From Anaerolineales bacterium (lineage in GTDB: Bacteria > Chloroflexota > Anaerolineae > Anaerolineales > Villigracilaceae): a DNA stretch of 34,680 nt. This document shows positions 1-7,160 of the stretch, in pieces. The position numbers and the translations under genes are program-made. Where the stretch lies: contig JABTTV010000002.1 of the NCBI GenBank assembly GCA_015075725.1, positions 1-34,680 on the forward strand. The letters run 5' to 3'. The notes beneath the pieces were generated by a model that was not told the origin of the DNA, did no database searches, and saw only the letters and a list, made by a program, of their open reading frames with translations. Position 1 is the stretch's first letter. Each line of letters opens with the position of its first letter.

Positions 1-91
1 GGACTTTGCACCCTCTACGCTCTACGTCCTACGTACTCTTCCCCCTGCGCAACCACGCAACGACGTCCTGTGCCGTACTTTCATTCCATCC

Positions 92-97
92 TATACT
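92..97 (+). promoter_or_regulatory. -10 box of the BASS-type transporter, leaderless start
   Basis: TATACT lies six bases before the ATG at 104 and there is no Shine-Dalgarno sequence. Transcription would start at or within a few bases of the start codon, which implies a leaderless mRNA. No clear -35 is visible. Inferred from spacing only. Confidence 0.5.
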
Positions 98-103
98 GCT
101 CCC

Positions 104-1030
104 ATGCGATTTTCTTTCCGGCTCCTGTCCGAGTCATATATCGCCATCTTGGCGGCCGCCATTCTTTTTGGTCTGCTCGTTCCCGCCACGCGCGCGCTTG
201 TTCCGTATAACACCCTGCTTCTTCAGGCGATTTTTCTCATTTCAAGCTTAAAGCTGAACGGAGCGGAAATCATAAAACACGGGAAGGACTGGAAGCTCTT
301 GCTCGCGTCTAATGCCATTATGATTATCCTTCTTCCATTTGCTGTCAGGATCATTGCCCCGTCCATAGTGCCGGATCTTGCATTCCCGCTATTTCTCCTC
401 GCGGCAATGCCGGTAGGCATGACGTCGCCATTGCTCGTGGAAGTCATCGGCGGCAGACAGGCGCTTGCGCTCGTCCTTACTGTTACGAGCTCGCTTTTTG
501 CGCCTTTGAGCATCCCTATCGTTACAAAAATCGCGTACGGACAGACGATTTCGGTTGATGCGTTTGCCATGTTTAAGAGCCTGTTGCTCGTCATCTTGCT
601 GCCGTTCGCGGTTGCGATGATTTTGAAACGCGTAATGCCGAACGCCGTCCGTACGATTAATGCAAAAAGCAAGCCATTTTCGCTCGTACTGTTGGGTCTC
701 GTTATCGCCTCAGCTATCGCCGCGCATGCTTCGGAAATTCTCGGCAGTTTGGCATCCGGGGGCGCGCTATTGCGGATGCTCTTTATCCTTTTTGTTTTTT
801 TCGTCCTCCTGCATCTTATCGGCTATTACGGGCTCTGGTGGAAAACGCGCGAGGACAGGCTCACAATTTCCGTGTGTCTTACGTATATGAATTTTACGCT
901 CGCCATTTATCTTTCCTCAAAATATTTCTCGGATCCCGTGACCGTCCTCGCTCTTGTTCTTGCGATTTTGCCGTGGGCGATGCTTTTACCCGTCTGGAAG
1001 CGCGTGTGCCGCATGCGACTGCTGCCATAG
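104..1030 (+). CDS. Bile acid:sodium symporter (BASS/SBF-like) family transporter
   Basis: A 308-residue integral membrane protein with about nine or ten hydrophobic segments and short polar loops. The central stretch with MPVGMTSPLLVE, followed by a Gly-rich turn and a LTVTSSLFAPLSIP helix, resembles the crossover helices of the BASS/SBF fold, which carries organic anions or small solutes with sodium. The C-terminal helices have aromatic and charged positions (WWKTREDR, FTLAIYLSS) in keeping with that family. Substrate cannot be read from sequence; ACR3-like and AEC-type carriers are the main alternatives. The start at 104 is preferred because a TATACT box lies six bases upstream and the ORF begins with a positively charged residue before the first helix. 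It stands alone before typA. Confidence 0.6.
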   Translation: MRFSFRLLSESYIAILAAAILFGLLVPATRALVPYNTLLLQAIFLISSLKLNGAEIIKHGKDWKLLLASNAIMIILLPFAVRIIAPSIVPDLAFPLFLLAAMPVGMTSPLLVEVIGGRQALALVLTVTSSLFAPLSIPIVTKIAYGQTISVDAFAMFKSLLLVILLPFAVAMILKRVMPNAVRTINAKSKPFSLVLLGLVIASAIAAHASEILGSLASGGALLRMLFILFVFFVLLHLIGYYGLWWKTREDRLTISVCLTYMNFTLAIYLSSKYFSDPVTVLALVLAILPWAMLLPVWKRVCRMRLLP

Positions 1031-1096
1031 CAGGCCTGTGCCGTATGGCAATGCGTGTGATCGCGTGATGCGAACGTGTGGATTTGGGTATCGGGC

Positions 1097-1125
1097 TTGA
1101 TAAAAACTCGGATATCGGATATACT
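1097..1125 (+). promoter_or_regulatory. Sigma70-type promoter of typA
   Basis: TTGATA (1097-1102), a 17-base spacer, then TATACT (1120-1125). The start site would be near 1132, leaving a leader of about ten bases before the ATG at 1143, without a Shine-Dalgarno sequence. Confidence 0.75.
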
Positions 1126-1142
1126 CCGGCCGCTTTACGCGC

Positions 1143-2945
1143 ATGACGAATATCCGCAACATCGCCATCATCGCCCACGTCGATCATGGTAAAACAACGC
1201 TCGCCGACGCTCTGCTCAAACAGAGCGATACGTTTCGCGAACGCGGCCTCGAGGGGACGACGATTTTGGATTCGAATGATTTGGAACGCGAACGTGGGAT
1301 CACCATCCTCTCCAAAAACTGCGCCGTGGTGTACGGAGACACCAAAATCAATATCGTGGATACTCCGGGACACGCAGACTTCGGGGGAGAAGTGGAACGC
1401 ATCATGAATCTCGTCGATGGGGCTCTCCTGCTCGTGGATGCGAAAGAAGGCCCAATGCCGCAGACGCGCTTTGTGCTCAAAAAAGCCATCGAGGCGGGGC
1501 ATCTCATCATTGTTGTTATTAATAAAATCGACAAGCCGGATGCGCGTCCGGACTGGGTGTTGAATCAAACATTCGATCTTTTTGTCCATTTGGGCGCCTC
1601 GGATGCTCAGGCGGATTTTCCGGTTATCTATGCATCGGCCAAGCAGGGGAAAGCCGGCGCCGAGCCGAATCTCGCGTCCATGACTGACGTCAAACCAATC
1701 TTCGAGAGCATCCTGAATGAGATACCGGCGCCGAAGAATGACGCCTCCGGTCCGCTTCAGGTGTCCGTTGCGAACATCAGTTACGATAATTACAAAGGGA
1801 AGGTTGGCATCGGCCGCGTGGTGCGCGGCACGTTCAAGCCGGGCGCGGTGGCATGGATAAATCGCGAAGGCAAAACAAGCTCGGCTAAAATTGGCACTGT
1901 ATTTTCTTTCATGGGGCTCGGCAAGGTTGAGGTTCAGGAGGCCGTGGCCGGCGACATCGTGGCATTTGCGGGCATTTCCGATTTGAATATCGGCGAAACC
2001 ATCGCGGATCCCGCGCATCCCGAGGCCCTGCCCGTCATCGCCATTGAAAAACCGACCGTCAAAATGACATTCGGTGTGAACACGTCCCCGTTCTCCGGGC
2101 AGGAAGGGGAGTTCACGACGAGTCGGAACATCAAGGACAGGCTGGAACGTGAAATTCAGAATGATGTTGCTCTCCAGGTGGAACCTGGCTCGAGCGATAG
2201 CACGTTCATCGTTTCCGGCCGCGGAGAATTGCATTTGGCCATCCTCATCGAGCGCATGCGTCGCGAAGGATATGAGCTTCAGGTCTCCCGGCCGCAGGTG
2301 ATTCTCCGCGAAGAGAACAGCGTCAAAATGGAGCCCTTCGAAGAAGCATCCATCGAATGCCCGGAAGCCTTGAGCGGCTCCGTTATCGAAAACATAGGAA
2401 AGCGCAAAGGGGAGATCCTCGACATGCGTATGGAAAGTGGCACGACGTATCTGGAATGCGTCTTCCCGACGCGCGGACTCATTGGGTATCGCAATCAATT
2501 CATGAAGGACACCAAGGGCCAGGGCATTTTGAACACCGTTTTTCTGGAATATCGCCCCATGCTGGGGACCATTGAAGCCGCTCCGCATGGATCATTGATC
2601 GCTTTTGAAACGGGAACGGCAAATTCCTACGGTCTTCAGAATGCGCAGGAGCGCGGCCAGTTGTTTATCGGTCCCGGCGCCAAGGTGTACGAAGGTATGG
2701 TCGTGGGGCAGAACTCTCGTCCGGAAGACATGGAAGTGAACGTATGCAAGGAAAAGCGGCTCACGAACATGCGTTCCAAAGGCGAAGGCGTGGCCGAAGG
2801 GCTGGATACCCCGCGTTTCATGAGCCTTGAAGAATCCATGGAGTATCTCGGCGATGATGAATTGCTCGAAGTGACTCCTGTATCCCTCCGCATACGGAAA
2901 CAGCTTCTAAAACCGCATGAACGAAAGCGGGCCGGCCAGGCATAA
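1143..2945 (+). CDS. typA: Ribosome-associated GTPase TypA/BipA
   Basis: A full-length 600-residue translational GTPase of the TypA/BipA family. The G domain shows G1 AHVDHGKTT (residues 11-19), G2 in the RGITI segment, G3 DTPGH and G4 NKID. Domain II, the EF-G-like domains III and V, and the BipA-specific C-terminal region with the NxRPEDMEVNVCKEK signature follow in order. BipA binds the 70S ribosome and helps 50S assembly and growth in cold or stress. Length matches bacterial homologs. It is transcribed from a good TTGATA-17-TATACT promoter with a leader of about ten bases and followed by a terminator hairpin, so it is probably monocistronic. A long ORF on the opposite strand is a shadow. 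Confidence 0.97.
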   Translation: MTNIRNIAIIAHVDHGKTTLADALLKQSDTFRERGLEGTTILDSNDLERERGITILSKNCAVVYGDTKINIVDTPGHADFGGEVERIMNLVDGALLLVDAKEGPMPQTRFVLKKAIEAGHLIIVVINKIDKPDARPDWVLNQTFDLFVHLGASDAQADFPVIYASAKQGKAGAEPNLASMTDVKPIFESILNEIPAPKNDASGPLQVSVANISYDNYKGKVGIGRVVRGTFKPGAVAWINREGKTSSAKIGTVFSFMGLGKVEVQEAVAGDIVAFAGISDLNIGETIADPAHPEALPVIAIEKPTVKMTFGVNTSPFSGQEGEFTTSRNIKDRLEREIQNDVALQVEPGSSDSTFIVSGRGELHLAILIERMRREGYELQVSRPQVILREENSVKMEPFEEASIECPEALSGSVIENIGKRKGEILDMRMESGTTYLECVFPTRGLIGYRNQFMKDTKGQGILNTVFLEYRPMLGTIEAAPHGSLIAFETGTANSYGLQNAQERGQLFIGPGAKVYEGMVVGQNSRPEDMEVNVCKEKRLTNMRSKGEGVAEGLDTPRFMSLEESMEYLGDDELLEVTPVSLRIRKQLLKPHERKRAGQA

Positions 2946-2989
2946 ACATCCTATCGAATCCCGGGGTGTTTTTTGATCCGCATATCCTT

Positions 2990-3012
2990 CCGTGGCCTGC
3001 CACGGCTCTTTT
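2990..3012 (+). terminator. Rho-independent terminator after typA
   Basis: CCGTGG-CCTG-CCACGG forms a six-base-pair hairpin with a four-base loop (2990-3005), followed by CTCTTTT. Confidence 0.6.
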
Positions 3013-3052
3013 GAGGTATGATGAGAAGCATCTTATTCATTAATGTGTTTCT

Positions 3053-3283
3053 ATGGGAATGACCTGTGCAAATTGCGGAATCAGCGGGGGATGCAAATGC
3101 CCTCATCATAAAATGGTGCCGCTCTTCATTACCCTGATCGGCGCGGTGTTCCTTTTGCAGGCCTTTGATGCTGTGAGCGCATCGTTCACGGCATGGGCCT
3201 GGCCGCTTCTCGTAACCCTCATCGGCCTCACCAAGCTCATGGGCGGGAACTGCAAGTGTTGCGCAAACGGGGCTAAAAAATAA
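3053..3283 (+). CDS. Small Cys-rich two-helix membrane protein
   Basis: A 76-residue protein of unknown function. The N-terminus holds a C-x2-C-x5-C-x-C-x2-H cluster (CANC...CKCPHH), followed by two hydrophobic helices (about 22-40 and 47-62) separated by a short SASFTAW turn. The C-terminus ends with CKCC before a basic tail. The two Cys clusters on either side of a helical hairpin could together bind a metal or be disulfide-bonded. The gene has its own terminator and stands between typA and pyrD. TATGAT at 3017-3022 is a possible -10, which would give a leader of about 25 bases. Similar small zinc-ribbon-like membrane proteins occur in CPR genomes, but I do not recognise a named family. Confidence 0.7.
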   Translation: MGMTCANCGISGGCKCPHHKMVPLFITLIGAVFLLQAFDAVSASFTAWAWPLLVTLIGLTKLMGGNCKCCANGAKK

Positions 3284-3301
3284 GCGCTCTGTTTGCAGGA
3301 C

Positions 3302-3327
3302 AAAAATGCCCTCTCAAGGGCGTTTTT
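3302..3327 (+). terminator. Rho-independent terminator between the small membrane protein and pyrD
   Basis: AAAAATGCCCT, a CTCA loop, and AGGGCGTTTTT form an 11-base-pair hairpin with a U tract. It overlaps the extended TTG-initiated reading frame of pyrD, which argues that pyrD starts downstream at the ATG at 3341. Confidence 0.85.
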
Positions 3328-3340
3328 GTATGGCCTGGCT

Positions 3341-4522
3341 ATGGATCCAGCATCTGGCCTTATTTTTTTAGTGGCGTATGCTTTGTCCATGTTCGCTACC
3401 GCGTTGTGGAGCATGGCCTATAGGGGTTTTGCCAAGCCGTATTTTTTCCGCCGTGATCCCGAAGCTGTCCATGACCGCATGACGAACATAGGGAGTTTTC
3501 TCGGTTCGCATATCGTTACGCGAAAGGCGGCGGAGGCCTGCTTCCATTACAGGCATCCTGCGCTCGAACAAAACATCCTCGGCATCCGTTTTGCGAATCC
3601 GATCGGTCTTGCCGCCGGATTCGACAAGGACGCGCGGCTCACGGACATCATGGCTGCCATTGGCTTCGGTTTCGAAGAAATTGGATCTGTTACCGGCGAG
3701 CCTTGCGAGGGCAATCCCAAGCCGCGTTTGTGGCGCCTGCCAAAATCCCGCGGCATTCTCGTCCATTATGGCTTGAAGAACGAAGGTTGTGAGGTTATCG
3801 CACATCGTCTGCGGAACAGGCGACTCCGTTTTCCAGTAGGCACGAGTATTGCGAAAACGAATTCGCCAGCGACCGTGGATATTCCGTCCGGCATCCGCGA
3901 TTATGCCAAGGCGTTTCGCGCTTTCTCCGCCATTGGCGACTATTTCACCGTCAATATCAGCTGCCCGAACGCGTATGGAGGAGAGCTGTTCAGCGATCCG
4001 GCACGTCTTGATGCACTGCTTGCCGAGCTGGATGCGATTCCGACGCAAAAACCCGTTTTTTTGAAACTGCCTGCCGATATCGGCGAAAACGGCCTTCGGG
4101 AAATCGTTTCCGTAAGTCGGCGCCACCGTTTGCATGGATTCATCGCGTCGAATCTTACAAAGCGCCGAGATCTTCCGGGCCTCTACCGGGATGAAATTGC
4201 CGGACACGACAAGGGAGGGATAAGCGGCGTCGTTCTTCGGGACATTTCAAATAATCTCGTCTCCCGTCTTTATGTCCTCGCGGGCGGTGAATTCGTCATC
4301 GTTGGGTGTGGAGGTGTATTTTCGGCGGAGGATGCCTATGAAAAAATCCGCCGCGGTGCTTCCCTCGTGCAGCTCGTAACCGGCCTCATCTACAATGGCC
4401 CGCAACACATAGGAGAAATCAACCGCGGCCTTGCGCGATTACTGCAGCGAGACGGATTCGCCTCCGTCCGCGAGGCCGTGGGCATTGACGTTCGCAATGC
4501 ATCCATAGCCCGATCCGCCTGA
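3341..4522 (+). CDS. pyrD: Dihydroorotate dehydrogenase, class 2-like
   Basis: FMN-dependent oxidation of dihydroorotate to orotate, the fourth step of pyrimidine synthesis. The protein (393 aa from this start) has an N-terminal hydrophobic helix followed by YFFRRDPEAVHDRM, as in membrane-associated class 2 enzymes that pass electrons to quinone. The FMN site follows: GLAAGFDKDA, then EIGSVTGEPCEGNPKPRLWRLP. Later motifs include KLPADIGE and VGCGGVFSAEDAYEKIRRGASLVQLVTGLIY. The catalytic-base position reads NISCPNAYGG, with Cys where class 2 enzymes normally have Ser, a class 1-like feature. The frame is open upstream to a TTG at 3293, but that segment is the terminator of the preceding gene. 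No other pyr gene is near. Confidence 0.93.
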   Translation: MDPASGLIFLVAYALSMFATALWSMAYRGFAKPYFFRRDPEAVHDRMTNIGSFLGSHIVTRKAAEACFHYRHPALEQNILGIRFANPIGLAAGFDKDARLTDIMAAIGFGFEEIGSVTGEPCEGNPKPRLWRLPKSRGILVHYGLKNEGCEVIAHRLRNRRLRFPVGTSIAKTNSPATVDIPSGIRDYAKAFRAFSAIGDYFTVNISCPNAYGGELFSDPARLDALLAELDAIPTQKPVFLKLPADIGENGLREIVSVSRRHRLHGFIASNLTKRRDLPGLYRDEIAGHDKGGISGVVLRDISNNLVSRLYVLAGGEFVIVGCGGVFSAEDAYEKIRRGASLVQLVTGLIYNGPQHIGEINRGLARLLQRDGFASVREAVGIDVRNASIARSA

Positions 4523-4531
4523 AAAGCGGTG

Positions 4532-4537
4532 TACAAT
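4532..4537 (+). promoter_or_regulatory. Putative -10 box of the DUF3298-like lipoprotein gene
   Basis: TACAAT sits nine bases before the ATG at 4547, with no Shine-Dalgarno sequence and no obvious -35. It belongs to the set of near-leaderless starts in this window. Confidence 0.45.
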
Positions 4538-4546
4538 ATCTTCACC

Positions 4547-5326
4547 ATGCGACGCGTATTCATTCTTCCCATCTTTCTCGCTCTCGTAGGCGCGGGTTGT
4601 GCCGACCGATGGGACCGGCTCATCTTGGCGAATTATTATTTGACCCCGGAATTGCATGAGCAGAGCCGCGCGGAGGTCGAGCAGACGCTCGTAAAACTGG
4701 CGGAGCAGATTGGCATTTCCACAAAAATTTTCGAAGAGCGAAAACGGAGTCTTGATATCCGCATGGGCTATCCGGAACTGCAGGCTGGCGGGAGTACGTC
4801 GTCCCGCGAAACCTTCAACAAAGCTATGAAGGCATACATCGACGGCACGGTCGATCAGTTTAAGAAAGATTTCGAAGCCGCTGGCAGCGCATCCGATGCC
4901 GGAGACTGGCTTTTGTCATCCGACTATCGCGTTCCGTACACTTCGCCGTCGCTTGTGTCCGTCGTGATTGACGGCAGTATGTATCAGGGCGGAGCGCACC
5001 CGAACAGCTTTTATCAAACATTCATCTACCTCGTGCAGAAGGAGCGTTTCGTGAGCGCGGAAGAGGTCTTTTCCGAGGCATCCGATCTTCTGGCCGCATC
5101 TGACGCCGCGCAAAAGGAACTTGCCGCAAGGGATATCTCGGATGCCGAATGGATACAGAACGGCGCAGGGCCTTCCATGGAAAATTATCGGCATGTATAT
5201 ATCACGGACGCCGGGCTTGCCGTGATCTTTCCGCCGTATCAGGTGGCGGCATATGCCGCCGGCCCGCAGGAAGTCATTATTCCCTGGAGTGTTATTCCCG
5301 GGACGCGACATGTCCTGTTTCGATAG
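4547..5326 (+). CDS. Exported lipoprotein with DUF4163/DUF3298-type (RsiV/PdaC-like) domain
   Basis: A 259-residue protein beginning with a signal peptide and the lipobox LVGAGC, so it is probably anchored to the outer face of the membrane. The middle and C-terminal parts show the DUF3298 pattern: SVVIDGSMYQGGAHPNSF, then a YITDAGLAVIFPPYQVAAYAAG segment and a final VIIPW. This module occurs in the anti-sigma factor RsiV and the peptidoglycan deacetylase PdaC and is thought to bind envelope ligands such as lysozyme or glycans. No sigma factor or deacetylase domain is attached, so its role is open. A GTG 18 bases upstream is an alternative start, but the ATG gives a better signal peptide and lies nine bases from a TACAAT box. 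Confidence 0.75.
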   Translation: MRRVFILPIFLALVGAGCADRWDRLILANYYLTPELHEQSRAEVEQTLVKLAEQIGISTKIFEERKRSLDIRMGYPELQAGGSTSSRETFNKAMKAYIDGTVDQFKKDFEAAGSASDAGDWLLSSDYRVPYTSPSLVSVVIDGSMYQGGAHPNSFYQTFIYLVQKERFVSAEEVFSEASDLLAASDAAQKELAARDISDAEWIQNGAGPSMENYRHVYITDAGLAVIFPPYQVAAYAAGPQEVIIPWSVIPGTRHVLFR

Positions 5327-5345
5327 AATCATTCGGATTGCGCAG

Positions 5346-5545
5346 GGGTGAAGAGTACGTAGTTGCGTAGGGCGTAGGGGGAGAGTACGTAGTTGCGTAG
5401 GGGGCATAATTCTAACCGAGATCCGAAACCCGTTCTCTTTGCCCTTTGCCCTTGCACTCAGTATGTTCGTAGGTCCGTAAGACCGTTGGCTCGTAGGTAA
5501 GCGGCTTCATCCTAGACCCGAACCCCGAGATCCGAAAACTCAAGA
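5346..5545. repeat. Intergenic word-like repeat, copy 1
   Basis: The gap between two convergent genes holds a non-coding mosaic of short motifs: GTACGTAGTTGCGTAGG (twice), GGGGGCATAATTCT, CCGAGATCCGAAACCCG and TTCGTAGGTCCGTAAGACCG. The block 5382-5439 is identical by my reading to 21394-21451 and nearly identical (three differences) to the reverse complement of 6951-7008. The block 5465-5486 matches 21544-21565. There is no ORF, and no terminal inverted repeat or transposase is visible. Confidence 0.85.
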
Positions 5546-5554
5546 ATGCCATTT

Positions 5555-6268
5555 TTATAAGTTGAGATTGAGGTTTAGAAAGAGCCAGGGATATCGCTGA
5601 ATGAGATAGGCTTGGAAAACCGTATCCGCGCCTGTATAGAGCGACAGAGCCACCAGAAGAATAAAAAGTCCGAACACCCGTTGAATCGTTGCGGCATGTT
5701 TTGCGATAACCCGCACCTTGTTCGTGGCGGCTTGTCCTCCATAGGCAATAAGGAGCATCGGAATACCGGCTCCCAAAGAGTAAGCGAAGAGAAGCGCGGC
5801 GGTCTGTGCGAGCTGCTGTTCCACGGCAATGAGGGTCAAAATCGACCCGAGCACGGGACCGGCGCACGGACTCCATACAAGTCCGAGTGAAACACCCAAG
5901 ACAAAACCGCCCCAGAGGCCTGCGTTCTGCGGATCCGCCTTGGGCGCAAGCTTGCGAGCGAGCGGTTCGAGACCAGCGAAGATACGAGCCTGAATGCTCG
6001 GAAAAAGCATGGTAAGCCCGAACAGTCCTATGAGGATGGCCGCGCCTTTTCGGAACAGTTCCGGATCGATGCCAAGCGAACGTCCAACCGTCGCAAAGAC
6101 AATAACAAAGAACGTGAAAGACATGACAAAGCCCAGAACGATAAACAGCGGTCTCGAGGCATGAGCGCGCACGGTCGACGTCCCGAGAATAATCGGCAAA
6201 AGGGGAAGAATGCACGGACCGCCGATCGTTACGGCGCCCGCGAGAATGGCAAACAATACTTGAAGCAT
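5555..6268 (-). CDS. ccdA: CcdA-family thiol:disulfide membrane transporter
   Basis: A 237-residue polytopic protein with six predicted transmembrane helices. It carries the two hallmark CcdA/DsbD-beta cysteines in TIGGPCILPLLP and GLVWSPCAGPVLGS. CcdA passes electrons from cytoplasmic thioredoxin across the membrane to an extracytoplasmic thioredoxin-like partner. Its ATG is one base after the stop of the upstream thioredoxin-lipoprotein gene, so the two are translationally coupled and very likely partners. The frame is open upstream to 6418, but that part overlaps the partner gene and lacks membrane character. The C-terminus ends in an odd LNLNLNL tail next to the repeat. No cytochrome c maturation genes are nearby, so general envelope thiol reduction is the likelier role. 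Confidence 0.9.
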   Translation of the reverse strand: MLQVLFAILAGAVTIGGPCILPLLPIILGTSTVRAHASRPLFIVLGFVMSFTFFVIVFATVGRSLGIDPELFRKGAAILIGLFGLTMLFPSIQARIFAGLEPLARKLAPKADPQNAGLWGGFVLGVSLGLVWSPCAGPVLGSILTLIAVEQQLAQTAALLFAYSLGAGIPMLLIAYGGQAATNKVRVIAKHAATIQRVFGLFILLVALSLYTGADTVFQAYLIQRYPWLFLNLNLNL

Positions 6269-6269
6269 A

Positions 6270-6803
6270 TCAGCGGAGTCCTTTGATATTCCGGCGTATG
6301 GTATTGCCGCCCTGTGTTCCGATGGTTCGCGTATACTCGGTTCCGTCGCTATTAAGATAGATAAAGGTATGCTGGAGAAAAATATCGAATGTCTTCGCGA
6401 GCGATCGTTCGTCCTCATCCGTATCCGTATCTTTATAGTTCACGCGGAATGCTTTTATCGCGCGCGCGGTTTGTGAAATCTCCGTCCGGAAGACGGGTTC
6501 TTCTGCGGAACACGTGGGACACCAGTTGGCGTAGAAAAATAGGATAATAGGATTCCCGTTCTTTCGCGCGGCTTCATAGGCATCTTTCGTGTATACGGAA
6601 TATGTCGCGGTTCCGGCAGTATTTACCGAGAGCAGGTTTTCGTCAGCGTCTATTTTCGGACCCCCCTCTTCGGGGGGAGTTTGAGACGTTTCTCGAAGCG
6701 CGGGTTCCGGCAGGGTGGCGGAAGGGGAGGGAGATGCCAGGCACCCTTGTCCAAGAAGGGCGAGACTTGTGATTGTGGCGAAAAAGACGGGAGAGGTTTT
6801 CAT
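6270..6803 (-). CDS. Thioredoxin-fold lipoprotein, CcdA partner
   Basis: A 177-residue exported protein: signal peptide with lipobox LLGQGC (Cys21), a Ser/Pro-rich linker, then a thioredoxin-like domain with FFYANWCPTC (redox Cys95 and Cys98). The domain continues with FRVNYKDTDTDEDE and a TFIYLNSDGTE strand, but the cis-Pro is not obvious because QHTFIYL replaces the usual TPT. The Cys pair would take electrons from the CcdA encoded one base downstream and reduce exported proteins. An in-frame TTG three codons upstream (6812) is possible, but the ATG at 6803 sits eight bases after an extended -10 (TGTTATAGT), which favours a leaderless ATG start. Confidence 0.88.
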   Translation of the reverse strand: MKTSPVFFATITSLALLGQGCLASPSPSATLPEPALRETSQTPPEEGGPKIDADENLLSVNTAGTATYSVYTKDAYEAARKNGNPIILFFYANWCPTCSAEEPVFRTEISQTARAIKAFRVNYKDTDTDEDERSLAKTFDIFLQHTFIYLNSDGTEYTRTIGTQGGNTIRRNIKGLR

Positions 6804-6811
6804 ATCAAACA

Positions 6812-6820
6812 ACTATAACA
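6812..6820 (-). promoter_or_regulatory. Extended -10 promoter of the thioredoxin-ccdA operon
   Basis: On the minus strand TGTTATAGT (TGn plus TATAGT) ends eight bases before the ATG at 6803. No Shine-Dalgarno site is present, so the mRNA is probably leaderless. Confidence 0.65.
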
Positions 6821-6914
6821 CCAGGTTTTGTGAACCATAAACCTTCGTCAGAGGAAAAGACCGTTTCAAGGCGATGTTTGCAATGGAGAGGTCAGATGAG
6901 GTGTAGCTGGGGGT

Positions 6915-7090
6915 TTTTGGCAATTGGGAATTGGGAAAGGGCTAAGGACAAAGGGAATGGGTTTCGGGTCTCGGTTAGAATTATGCCCCCTACGCAACTA
7001 CGTACTCTTCCTCCCAACGAACCACGTCCCACGTACTTTTCGCATCCTGCTCGCCGCATGGCCAACGCCCTACGCAACCCTACTCCCTGT
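6915..7090. repeat. Intergenic word-like repeat, copy 2 (inverted)
   Basis: The reverse-complement orientation of the repeat at 5346-5545. The block 6951-7008 matches the inverse of 21394-21451 with three differences by my reading. It is followed by variants of CCTACGCAAC and CCACGTAC. With copy 1 it brackets the ccdA/thioredoxin operon in inverted orientation. No gene is supported in 6813-7160 apart from this element and a promoter. Confidence 0.8.
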
Positions 7091-7119
7091 TTGACATACT
7101 TTCCTGATCTGACTACGTT
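7091..7119 (+). promoter_or_regulatory. Putative promoter of the exported Cys-rich protein
   Basis: TTGACA (7091-7096), a 17-base spacer and TACGTT (7114-7119). The -35 is perfect but the -10 is weak. It would give a leader of about 35 bases ending in a GGAG Shine-Dalgarno site at 7151-7154, six bases before the ATG at 7161. Confidence 0.5.
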
Positions 7120-7160
7120 TGAAAGGCACATTTCATACAACCCAGACAATGGAGCGTACC

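Noticed and set aside
894..2588. 564-residue minus-strand ORF opposite typA
   Set aside because: The plus strand encodes a complete TypA with all motifs; the antisense frame is open because of codon bias and has no start signals or recognisable domain.
5346..5545. CRISPR array or terminal-repeat transposon in the word-like repeats
   Set aside because: Units are not regularly spaced, have no unique spacers, and no cas gene or transposase lies nearby.
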